From Winogradskyella vidalii (GTDB lineage Bacteria > Bacteroidota > Bacteroidia > Flavobacteriales > Flavobacteriaceae): 64,000 nucleotides of DNA. The stretch spans positions 310,001 to 374,000 of the forward strand of contig NZ_JABFDG010000001.1 of assembly GCF_013403955.1 (NCBI RefSeq), in the 5' to 3' direction. Made by a program: the position numbers and the translations under genes. Positions 8,800 to 17,084 of the stretch are shown here, in pieces; position 1 is the stretch's first letter; each line of letters opens with the position of its first letter. The notes below the pieces were generated by a model. It did no database searches and had not been told where the DNA came from. It saw only the letters and a program-made list of their open reading frames with translations.

Positions 8800-10440
8800 T
8801 TAGTATCCTGTGTTTTGTTCTAAGTTGGTGTTGATCCCTAAATCTGTTGCTGGTATTGGCATTACATCTCTAAAAGATTCTGTAGTTGTACCTTGTTGTA
8901 TACCACCTTTCCATTGCCAAATTCCGTTACTAGAAAATTGATTGAATCTGATTAAATCTGTTCTTCTATGAGCTTCCCAGTATAATTCTCTAGAGCGTTC
9001 ACTAAGAATGAAATCTAAATCTAAGTCTGTAGTTGTTATATTACCACTAGTATCACCATAAGCGCGACCTCTAAGTTCGTTAATATAAGTAACAGCATTA
9101 CTCATGGTACCTCCACCACCTCTAAGTACAGCTTCAGCATACATTAAATAGACATCACCTAACCTAAACATTGGAAAATCAATATCAGTATGGTCTCCAG
9201 AACTGTCTGAACCAGGATTACCGTTAATATCTACGTTTTTGTATTTTGATATAGCGAAACCTTCTGTAAAAGTACTTACGTCTGTAATATCTTTGTTTTG
9301 ACCATCAGTATAGAATAACGCTCTACCATCATTAGAATTTTCTTCACCAGGAAACTGTTCTACTAATGTAGGAGTTGTTCTAAGACCAGCCCATCCTCCG
9401 TTAATTCCAAAATCTGCAGGTGTCATTGATCCACCAACAGCTGCATGTGTTATAAATGTCATTCCTCCAAAAACCTGAGTTCTAAGTCCATCATAAGGAA
9501 TTGTGAATATAACTTCGTTTTGAGCTCCGTTAGAATCGTTATCTGCTAAAAATGAATAAGCATAAGGAGTGTTTGGAATTGAGTAACCTGCACCGATAAT
9601 ATTGTTAGTATAAGTTATAACATCTGTGTAACGAGGTGTTCCTGTGTATACTTCTGCATTAAGGTAAATTTTAGCAAGTACCATCCATGCAGCAGCTCTA
9701 TCTGCTCTACCATAATATTCAACAGGATTTGCATTTGGTTCTGGTAAATCATCTAAGATGTCTAACAATTCAGATTCTACATATTCAAATAAATCTGCTC
9801 TTTGAATTTGAGGAGGTAAAAATGCACCAATAGGATCGTTTTCAGTTATAAAAGGAGGATTTGCATATAAATCCATAGCGTGCCAATAAGTAAGAGCTCT
9901 CATAAAACGAACTTCTGCTCTATAAGTTTGAATCTCTGCTTTTAGTTCGTCGCTAACACCTCTGTCATTTAATTTACCATCTGTAGTTTGACGTAAAAAT
10001 TCATTTGTTAATGCTACTTGATACATTAAACGACTGTACATAGTTCTGATAAACTCATTACCAGCAGTCCATTGTTGTCCGTGTAAATCTTGAATTGTAC
10101 CATCGTTCCAAGAAATAAGAGCTTCGTCTGTTGTTAGCTCTTGCATTTTCCAATACAATCTTAAGTAGTTGGAAAACCCTTCGTCTAATCCAGCTAAATC
10201 GGCTGAACCTGCAGGACCTTCTTGTCCACTTAATGAAATACCAGCGTAAATTTTCGCTAGAAATTGTTGGTAAGATTCTGGATCTTCAAAAGCTGCTTCT
10301 CCAGTAAGACGACTGTCTTCTGGTTGTAAGTCTAGTCGGTCCTCACAAGATTGCACAAAAAGTGCAAGAGTGAAGACAACTAAAATACTTTTAATTGTTC
10401 TTAACATCATAGCTTTATTGTTTATATAATTATTTTTCAT
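8800..10440 (-). CDS. susD: SusD-like glycan-binding outer-membrane lipoprotein
   Basis: Lid lipoprotein that sits on the SusC pore and captures maltodextrins. The signal region ends FVQSC (lipid cysteine near residue 32), followed by DRLDLQPED, typical of SusD N termini. Helical repeats then include RAEVRFMRALTYWHAMDLYA, the classic SusD TPR segment, and the C-terminal region has SERSRELYWEAHRRTDLIRF. The length of 546 aa is normal. The start at 10440 gives a rather long signal; internal methionines at residues 11-12 (MMLRTIKS) would give a tighter one. It lies 5 bases after susC, so the pair is translationally linked. Confidence 0.93.
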   Translation of the reverse strand: MKNNYINNKAMMLRTIKSILVVFTLALFVQSCEDRLDLQPEDSRLTGEAAFEDPESYQQFLAKIYAGISLSGQEGPAGSADLAGLDEGFSNYLRLYWKMQELTTDEALISWNDGTIQDLHGQQWTAGNEFIRTMYSRLMYQVALTNEFLRQTTDGKLNDRGVSDELKAEIQTYRAEVRFMRALTYWHAMDLYANPPFITENDPIGAFLPPQIQRADLFEYVESELLDILDDLPEPNANPVEYYGRADRAAAWMVLAKIYLNAEVYTGTPRYTDVITYTNNIIGAGYSIPNTPYAYSFLADNDSNGAQNEVIFTIPYDGLRTQVFGGMTFITHAAVGGSMTPADFGINGGWAGLRTTPTLVEQFPGEENSNDGRALFYTDGQNKDITDVSTFTEGFAISKYKNVDINGNPGSDSSGDHTDIDFPMFRLGDVYLMYAEAVLRGGGGTMSNAVTYINELRGRAYGDTSGNITTTDLDLDFILSERSRELYWEAHRRTDLIRFNQFSSNGIWQWKGGIQQGTTTESFRDVMPIPATDLGINTNLEQNTGY

Positions 10441-10445
10441 TTTTT

Positions 10446-13343
10446 TTAGAAAGAAAAGTTTAAGCCTAGAACAATATCACGTGTTCTCGGGTAAAAATTG
10501 TTTTCAATACCACTTGAAATTTCAGGATCTAACCCGTCGTATTCAGTAATCACAAACAGGTTTGTTGCTGTTAATGATGTTCTTAATGTCATTTTTTGGA
10601 ACGGAATAGTATAACCGATAGAAACATTATCTAATCTTACAAAGTCTGCGCGTTGTATATACAAGTCTGAAAATAAATTTTGACCTGTAAAACCAGTATC
10701 AAGTAAACTAGCATGAGCATTACCTTGATAACTTGGTTGATTTACAACAGCATTTAAATTACCACGATCAGAAGCACTATTGTTATAAACATAGTTTCCA
10801 AAACTACCTCTAAAAGTGAAGTTTAAATCCAGGTTCTTATATCTAAAGTTATTAGTGAAACCAATAAATGCGTCAGGAGTAGCTTTTTTATATGCTTGTC
10901 TATCTGCTTCTGTAATTTGGTTATCTCCGTTAATATCTACGTAAGCACCTTCAATAGGGTTTCCATCACTATCATAAACCTGACGGAAAACAAAAAATGT
11001 AGTTGGATCATAACCTGGTTTTAATATTTGAATTTGATTACCTACACCACCACTAATACCACCTGTTGGTATAAAATAATCAGGATCGTCATTTAAACTA
11101 AGAGATGTAATTTCTTGTTTTTGAAACGTAATGTTGAAATTAGTATCCCATCCAAAATTTTCTTTTTGGAAAATAATTCCATTGAAAGATAATTCTAAAC
11201 CTTTACTTGTAACAGCACCAACGTTTGTTAATAGAATATCCGTTAAGTTAGCTCCTGCAGGTACTGGTACACTAGATAGTAAATCTTCAGTTTCTCTGTA
11301 GTAACCATCAATAGTACCTGTAAGTCTGTTGTTAAAGAATCCGAAATCTAAAGCTAAATTGTACTGAGTAGTTTCCTCCCATTTTAAGTTTTCATCAAAT
11401 CCTTCAGGACGTAACGTTGATACAAATATTGGCTCACCTGTTGGTGTGGTTCCAATTTGTATGTTAGCAGCATTATTTCTAGATGGCGTATATACACCTA
11501 AGTATCCATAATTACTACCAATTTCCTGCTGACCTGTAACTCCCCAACCAGCTCTTAATTTTAAGTTTGAAAAGAATGAGTCTTCAAGAAAACTTTCATT
11601 CATCATTTTCCAACCTAAAGAAACTCCTGGGAAATATCCAATACGGTTATCTTCACTAAAACGTGAAGAACCATCTCTTCTAAAACTAGCAGAAATCAAA
11701 TATTTATCTGCAATATCAAAACTTGCTCTTGCAAAATAAGATTCTAAAGCGTTTCTATTGATATCTGTTTGTGTTGTATTAGTATTTGTAGTTCTATCAA
11801 AAAAGCTTTCAATATAAAATTCTTGAAAGGCATGTCCTGCTGTAAGATCAATTTTTGTATTAATAGATTCGATTTCATTTTTATAGTTTAAATAAAAATC
11901 TAAAGATGTATTTCTATTTAAACCATTTGATACTTCCTGAGTACTAAATCCTCCTGAATTATTAGGATTTGCTGCTATAAATTTGTGACCATCATTCTCA
12001 GCGTAGTCAATACCTGCATTTAAATTAAAAGATAAACCTTCTAAAAAAGGAAGTTTATAATCGATATTAAAGTTAGCAATAACACGTTGAATAGTTTGTC
12101 TGTCTTCATAAGTATCTAATAAAAATAAAGGATTCACTGGTGCTAAGTTAGCAGTGGTACCATATTGTGTGTAATTACCATTATCATCTCTTACAGATTG
12201 TGTTGGGTCAAACTGAATTGCAGCACTAATCGCTCCAGAATCAGCATAAGCATATTCATCTTGAATTGCCTTTCCTACAAATGTTAATTTTAAATCGTTA
12301 TCTAATAATCGTTGAACAAAAGAAGCATTTACACCGTTTCTTTCATAAAGATCATCAAGAGCACCTTCTTGTGATGCATGATTAAAGTTAACACGGAAAT
12401 TAGAGTGCTCATAACCTTTCGATACCGTCACGTTGTGTATAGCACCTGTACCTGTAGTATAGATTTTGTCTTGCCAGTCTGTGTTTGCGTCTCCTAAAGT
12501 AGAAGAATCAAAACTTGGGTTTGAGGCCAAAGCTCTGTATTCTGAAGCTGTTAATACATCAACAGTATTTGTAACACGTCTAGTAGAAACTTGTAAACCA
12601 TACTCAATTTCAAGAGGTTGATTAGCATTACCTTTTTTAGTTGTAATTAAGATGACACCGTTAGACGCTCTAGAACCATAAATGGCTGTTGCAGAAGCAT
12701 CCTTTAGAACTACAAAATCTTCAATGTCTGCTGGGTTAATAGCATTCAATGCGTTTCTACTTCCTTGTGCACCACCTCTTTGATCAATAGGTAAACCATC
12801 AATTACAATAAGAGGGTCATTTGTAGCAGATAAAGAAGCACCACCACGAATTCTAATCTCTCCACCTTCACCTGCTCCACCACCACTTGATGTCACACGT
12901 ACACCAGCAGCTTTACCAGAAATAAGTTGTTGAGGAGCTACAATAGCACCACGGTTAAATTCTTCGTCACCTACTTTTTCAACAGCACCTGTTGCATCTT
13001 GTTTTGTCGTAGATCCATAACCAATAAGAACAACTTCATCTAATTGAGCTGCATCTTCTTCTATGGCCACATCAATAATAGCTTGACCAACAAATTTAAT
13101 CTCTTGTGCGGTATAACCAACATAAGAAAAAACAAGGACTTCACCTTCACTTAACTCTATCGAATATTTACCATCAAAATCCGTTGCGGTTCCTCTTGAA
13201 GTTCCTTTAATTATAACATTTACGCCAGGTAGAGGCATGGCGTTTGCTTTATCTGTAACTGTACCTGATGCGGTAGTCTGCGCCATCAAGGTTGCCGGTA
13301 GCATTACGAGACAGATTAGTAAAGCATTTAAAACTGTTTTCAT
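10446..13343 (-). CDS. susC: SusC-like TonB-dependent maltodextrin importer
   Basis: Outer-membrane 22-strand barrel that imports oligosaccharides using TonB energy. Signal peptide 1-21, a carboxypeptidase-regulatory-like domain (about 23-105, GVNVIIKGTSRGTATDFDGKY), a TonB-box region DEVVLIGYG (about 103-111), then a plug with LISGKAAGVRV, IRIRGGASL and LKDASATAIYGSRASNGV. The barrel ends in a terminal aromatic residue (GLNFSF). The length of 965 aa is in range. It is first in the minus-strand operon, and a perfect LacI-type palindrome lies about 110 bases upstream of its start. I saw no good TAnnTTTG element for it. Confidence 0.95.
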   Translation of the reverse strand: MKTVLNALLICLVMLPATLMAQTTASGTVTDKANAMPLPGVNVIIKGTSRGTATDFDGKYSIELSEGEVLVFSYVGYTAQEIKFVGQAIIDVAIEEDAAQLDEVVLIGYGSTTKQDATGAVEKVGDEEFNRGAIVAPQQLISGKAAGVRVTSSGGGAGEGGEIRIRGGASLSATNDPLIVIDGLPIDQRGGAQGSRNALNAINPADIEDFVVLKDASATAIYGSRASNGVILITTKKGNANQPLEIEYGLQVSTRRVTNTVDVLTASEYRALASNPSFDSSTLGDANTDWQDKIYTTGTGAIHNVTVSKGYEHSNFRVNFNHASQEGALDDLYERNGVNASFVQRLLDNDLKLTFVGKAIQDEYAYADSGAISAAIQFDPTQSVRDDNGNYTQYGTTANLAPVNPLFLLDTYEDRQTIQRVIANFNIDYKLPFLEGLSFNLNAGIDYAENDGHKFIAANPNNSGGFSTQEVSNGLNRNTSLDFYLNYKNEIESINTKIDLTAGHAFQEFYIESFFDRTTNTNTTQTDINRNALESYFARASFDIADKYLISASFRRDGSSRFSEDNRIGYFPGVSLGWKMMNESFLEDSFFSNLKLRAGWGVTGQQEIGSNYGYLGVYTPSRNNAANIQIGTTPTGEPIFVSTLRPEGFDENLKWEETTQYNLALDFGFFNNRLTGTIDGYYRETEDLLSSVPVPAGANLTDILLTNVGAVTSKGLELSFNGIIFQKENFGWDTNFNITFQKQEITSLSLNDDPDYFIPTGGISGGVGNQIQILKPGYDPTTFFVFRQVYDSDGNPIEGAYVDINGDNQITEADRQAYKKATPDAFIGFTNNFRYKNLDLNFTFRGSFGNYVYNNSASDRGNLNAVVNQPSYQGNAHASLLDTGFTGQNLFSDLYIQRADFVRLDNVSIGYTIPFQKMTLRTSLTATNLFVITEYDGLDPEISSGIENNFYPRTRDIVLGLNFSF

Positions 13344-13834
13344 ACAATATATTTAAGTTAATTGCTTAGTTGTTTAGATTTATATTTTCACTTCTCGGGT
13401 TAAATCTAGGTAAATTTAATATGATTGGAAGGTTAATTTACATGACGAAAGTCACGAAAACGTTTTCGTGTTAAAAACTTTTCCTAAAATATTAACATTT
13501 GCAGAATATTAGCTAAAATTTGAGCATATTTCAATAAATATGTACGATAATTAATAATTCAGAAATTTTAAAGTGATTGTTGAATTGTGTTCGTTTGCTT
13601 TTTTCGTTAATTTTTTCAGTAGTTTTAGTATGCATTAGAAAAGATAAATATGACCAAATGGTACCACTGATAAATAAATTTTGATACATTAGTAAATGAT
13701 AATATGGATGCTCTGTTTTACTGCTGAAAAACAGTAGATATACACTATTAATACGTCCCTAATTAAATTTCGATACCAAAGCGTGATTATATGGATGCAC
13801 CCAGTGAACGCCAAAAAACAATAGAATTACCCAC
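13344..13834. promoter_or_regulatory. Divergent control region between susC and the LacI-type regulator
   Basis: A 491-base AT-rich gap between divergent genes. It holds the 18-bp operator palindrome (13453-13470) and a 16-base motif at 13381-13396 that recurs before the MFS carrier. A smaller inverted repeat CTGTTTT / AAAACAG lies at 13713-13734. I found no ORF and no clear -7 consensus on either strand. Confidence 0.6.
13453..13470. promoter_or_regulatory. LacI-family operator palindrome
   Basis: CACGAAAACGTTTTCGTG is a perfect 18-bp palindrome with a central CG, the form expected of a LacI/PurR-family operator. It lies about 110-127 bases before the susC start and about 365 bases before the divergent LacI-type gene, which most likely encodes the protein that binds it. 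Confidence 0.75.
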
Positions 13835-14881
13835 ATGAAACGAAAAATTACCTTAAAACAAATAGCTAGAGAACTTGACGTATCTATTTCTACGGTATCC
13901 AAAGCATTACGAAATAGTGCTGAAATAAGTGATGACACCAAACAAAAAGTTCAGGCTTTTGCTAAACTCTATAATTACAAGCCTAATAATATTGCCTTGA
14001 GTCTTAAGAATAGACGTACTAATACTATTGGGATTATTATACCAGAAATTGTACATCATTTCTTTTCAAAAGTCATTAGCGGTGTAGAGCTTATTGCGAA
14101 TCAAAGAGGTTATAATGTAATTATAGGACTGTCGAATGAGTCATTTTCAAAAGAAGTCATAAACATGGAAATGTTAGCCAATGGCAGTATAGATGGGTTT
14201 GTATTGTCTATGTCTAAAGAAACTTTAAAGTTGCAAGATTACCATCATTTTAATGAAACCATGACGCAGGGTATGCCTATTGTAATGTTTGATCGTGTGG
14301 TTTCAGAAATAAAATGTGATAAAGTTATCGTTGATGATTTTAATGGTGCTAAAACAGCCGTTGAAAAATTAATAGATAACGGATGTAAATCTATTGCCTT
14401 AATTACTACCAACGATTATGTAAGTGTGGGTAAATTGAGGACTCAAGGCTATCTTGAAGCTTTAGTGGAACATCAAATGACACCCAAAGCGGAGTTAATT
14501 CTTAAAATAGATGATTCATTAGATTATGAAAAACACCTAAACGAGTTAGAAAATGAAATTGAACAACTATTTATAGCTAACAAATCTTTAGATGGTGTAT
14601 TTGCGGTAAACGAAATTTATGCTTTATTAGCCATGAAAGTGGCTAGAAAACTAGGATTTAGTGTGCCTAATGATGTTCAAGTCATTGGTTTTACTGATGG
14701 TGTGCTCTCAAAACATGCAACGCCAAGTCTAACAACTGTAAGCCAACATGCACAACTTATGGGCGAAAAAGCAGCGCATTTGCTGATAAATAAGCTAGAA
14801 AGTGAGTTTAATAGTGCTGACGAGGAGTTTCAAACCGTTGTAATTACAACCGATTTAATAGAGCGAGAATCAACCAAATAG
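13835..14881 (+). CDS. LacI-family transcriptional regulator of the starch locus
   Basis: DNA-binding sugar sensor expected to control the starch/maltodextrin locus. N-terminal HTH at about residues 6-28 (TLKQIARELDVSISTVSKAL), then a hinge and a periplasmic-binding-like effector domain beginning TNTIGIIIPEIVHHFFSKVISG. The length of 348 aa is typical. It takes the place of the membrane regulator SusR of Bacteroides: several marine flavobacterial starch loci use a LacI protein. It sits between the divergent susC operon and the plus-strand sugar-catabolism genes, near an 18-bp palindromic operator. Whether it represses or activates, and which sugar it binds, cannot be read here. Confidence 0.9.
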   Translation: MKRKITLKQIARELDVSISTVSKALRNSAEISDDTKQKVQAFAKLYNYKPNNIALSLKNRRTNTIGIIIPEIVHHFFSKVISGVELIANQRGYNVIIGLSNESFSKEVINMEMLANGSIDGFVLSMSKETLKLQDYHHFNETMTQGMPIVMFDRVVSEIKCDKVIVDDFNGAKTAVEKLIDNGCKSIALITTNDYVSVGKLRTQGYLEALVEHQMTPKAELILKIDDSLDYEKHLNELENEIEQLFIANKSLDGVFAVNEIYALLAMKVARKLGFSVPNDVQVIGFTDGVLSKHATPSLTTVSQHAQLMGEKAAHLLINKLESEFNSADEEFQTVVITTDLIERESTK

Positions 14882-14890
14882 AAATTTAAC

Positions 14891-14920
14891 ATTGCCGTTT
14901 TAAAATCTTTTATATCTTTG
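14891..14920 (+). promoter_or_regulatory. Bacteroidota-type promoter for the MFS-pgmB-GH65 operon
   Basis: ATTG at 14891-14894 and TATCTTTG at 14913-14920 (matching TAnnTTTG) are separated by 18 bases. Transcription would start near 14927, about 93 bases before the MFS start codon, so the leader includes the motif at 14938-14953. Confidence 0.6.
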
Positions 14921-14937
14921 TGGCATAAATCAAAACT

Positions 14938-14953
14938 TATATTTTCACTTCTC
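14938..14953. repeat. 16-base motif shared with the susC leader
   Basis: TATATTTTCACTTCTC occurs here and again exactly at 13381-13396. Both copies lie in non-coding DNA just before the starch operons, but in opposite orientation relative to the downstream gene. Confidence 0.4.
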
Positions 14954-15019
14954 ACAAGAAAAAGAAAGTTTTGATAAGCTAAGCTTGTCAGAATAGTATT
15001 AATATTAATATACTATTTA

Positions 15020-16378
15020 ATGGAAAAGCGTAGATTAAGTTTCTGGCAAATCTGGAACATGAGTTTTGGGTTTCTAGGAATTCAGATGGGTTTCGCCCTT
15101 CAAAATGCCAACGCAAGTAGAATACTACAAATTTTTGGAGCAGATGTTCACGAACTCTCATGGTTCTGGATTATTGCACCCCTTATGGGATTAATCGTTC
15201 AGCCTATTGTAGGTTATTACAGCGATAGAACCTGGGGAAAACTAGGCCGAAGAAAACCTTATTTTTTAGTTGGTGCTATTTTAGCATCTGTAGGCTTGGT
15301 GTTAATGCCACAGGCAGATATGTTTATTGCATTCTTACCAGCTTTATGGGTTGGCGCAGGAATGTTAATGATTATGGATGCCTCTTTTAATATAGCCATG
15401 GAACCTTTCAGGGCTTTAGTTGGTGATAATTTAAGAACTGATCAACGTACCGCAGGATTTAGTATTCAAACCGCACTTATAGGTTTTGGAGCTGTTGTTG
15501 GTTCTTGGTTACCTTATGCTTTGGCAAACTGGTTTGGTGTTTCAAACGAAACGGTGGCCGGTGTTGTACCGTCAAATTTAATTTGGTCATTTATTATTGG
15601 AGCCGTGATTTTAATTGCGTCTATTTTAGTGACTGTCTTTACCACCAAAGAATATTCTCCTGAAGAATTGCACGCGTTTGAAAACGAACATCATAATACT
15701 GATAGTGTTGAAATTCTTGAAGAAGAAAAATCAAGCCTGTTAGATATTTTTGAAGACTTTGCCAAAATGCCAGCCACCATGCGCCAATTAAGTTGGGTGC
15801 AATTCTTTTCTTGGTTTGGGCTTTTTGGAATGTGGGTATTTGCTACACCAGCAATTGCACAACATATTTATGGTTTACCAATAACAGATAGTAGTAGTTC
15901 TACTTATCAAGATGCTGGCGATTGGGTTGGGATTCTCTTTGGTATTTACAACCTTGTCTCTGCGTTCTATGCTTTTGCACTGCCTTATATCGCTAAAAGA
16001 ATAGGCCGAAAACGCACACATTCTATTTCATTAATTATTGGAGGCCTCGGAATGCTTTCCATTTATATTATGCCAAATGAAGATTGGCTTATTGTTTCTA
16101 TGATTGGTGTTGGGGTTGCTTGGGCAAGTATTCTAGCTATGCCTTATGCTATTTTAGCAGGATCTATATCACCTAAAAAGATGGGAGTTTATATGGGGAT
16201 TTTTAATTTCTTCATCGTAATTCCTCAAATCATTAATGCACTCATCGGTGGCCCACTTATAAAGTATGTTTATGGTGATCAAGCCATATTTGCTTTAGTG
16301 ATGAGTGGGGTTAGTTTTTTAATCGCTGCAGCATTAGTATCAAAAGTAAAAGACGTTGATGACGTCATTCAAAATTAA
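15020..16378 (+). CDS. MFS maltose/maltodextrin carrier (GPH/SLC45-like)
   Basis: Inner-membrane sugar carrier with about 12 helices. Family features include the loop DRTWGKLGRRKPY after helix 2 and RIGRKRTHSISLI in the second half, the MFS signature loops seen in GPH/SLC45 sugar:proton symporters. It is followed after 4 bases by beta-phosphoglucomutase and then by GH65 maltose phosphorylase, so maltose (or a short maltodextrin) is the likely substrate. It brings periplasmic products of the amylases into the cytoplasm. Its promoter is described separately. Confidence 0.88.
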   Translation: MEKRRLSFWQIWNMSFGFLGIQMGFALQNANASRILQIFGADVHELSWFWIIAPLMGLIVQPIVGYYSDRTWGKLGRRKPYFLVGAILASVGLVLMPQADMFIAFLPALWVGAGMLMIMDASFNIAMEPFRALVGDNLRTDQRTAGFSIQTALIGFGAVVGSWLPYALANWFGVSNETVAGVVPSNLIWSFIIGAVILIASILVTVFTTKEYSPEELHAFENEHHNTDSVEILEEEKSSLLDIFEDFAKMPATMRQLSWVQFFSWFGLFGMWVFATPAIAQHIYGLPITDSSSSTYQDAGDWVGILFGIYNLVSAFYAFALPYIAKRIGRKRTHSISLIIGGLGMLSIYIMPNEDWLIVSMIGVGVAWASILAMPYAILAGSISPKKMGVYMGIFNFFIVIPQIINALIGGPLIKYVYGDQAIFALVMSGVSFLIAAALVSKVKDVDDVIQN

Positions 16379-16382
16379 AAAA

Positions 16383-17039
16383 ATGAGCAAAAAAGGATTC
16401 ATATTCGATTTAGACGGTGTCATTGTTGATACTGCAAAATATCACTTTTTAGCATGGCAACAGCTCGCTAAAAATTTAGATATCAATTTTACTGAGGAAG
16501 AAAACGAACAACTAAAAGGGGTTAGTAGAGTACGTTCTTTAGAAAAAATACTAGCCTGGGGAAATAAAACCATTTCCCAAGACCTGTTTGATAAACTCAT
16601 GGGCGAAAAAAATGAAGAGTACTTAAGTTATATCGCTGAAATGGATGAAAGCGAAATCTTACCAGATGTACCTAAGGTTTTAAGCTTCTTAAAAGACAAC
16701 AAACAACCTATTAGTTTAGGTTCGGCCAGTAAAAATGCCAGAACTATTTTAGAACGGGTGAATCTAAAATCAAGTTTCAATGCAATAGTTGATGGCAACG
16801 ATGTTACTAAAGCAAAACCAGACCCGGAAGTATTCTTAATCGCAGCAAAGCAGATTGATATGAAGCCCGAAGACTGTATTGTTTTTGAAGATTCTGTAGC
16901 AGGTGTTGAAGCTGCAAATACAGCGAATATGATTTCGATAGGTATTGGTAGCAAATCGGTTTTAGGTCATGCGGATTATGTATTTAATGATTTTACAGAG
17001 ATATCAGAAGATTTTATTAAATCTCTAATTGAAAAATAA
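16383..17039 (+). CDS. pgmB: Beta-phosphoglucomutase
   Basis: Cytoplasmic HAD-superfamily enzyme converting beta-glucose 1-phosphate to glucose 6-phosphate. The DxD motif FDLDGVIVDT gives nucleophile D9 and acid/base D11. The cap region and motif III (KAKPDPEVFL, FEDSVAGVEAA) match the family. The frame could open at 16356 within the MFS gene, but the ATG at 16383, 4 bases after the MFS stop, gives the normal start MSKKGFIFDLDG and 218 aa. It pairs with the inverting GH65 phosphorylase downstream, which releases beta-glucose 1-phosphate. Confidence 0.95.
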   Translation: MSKKGFIFDLDGVIVDTAKYHFLAWQQLAKNLDINFTEEENEQLKGVSRVRSLEKILAWGNKTISQDLFDKLMGEKNEEYLSYIAEMDESEILPDVPKVLSFLKDNKQPISLGSASKNARTILERVNLKSSFNAIVDGNDVTKAKPDPEVFLIAAKQIDMKPEDCIVFEDSVAGVEAANTANMISIGIGSKSVLGHADYVFNDFTEISEDFIKSLIEK

Positions 17040-17084
17040 ATTAAGAAAAGTATCTCGTAAAGAGGTTTTAAAAATATTATCACA

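Noticed and set aside
16356..16382. Upstream start for beta-phosphoglucomutase
   Set aside because: It would overlap the MFS gene and add nine residues before the conserved MSKKGFIFDLDG start.
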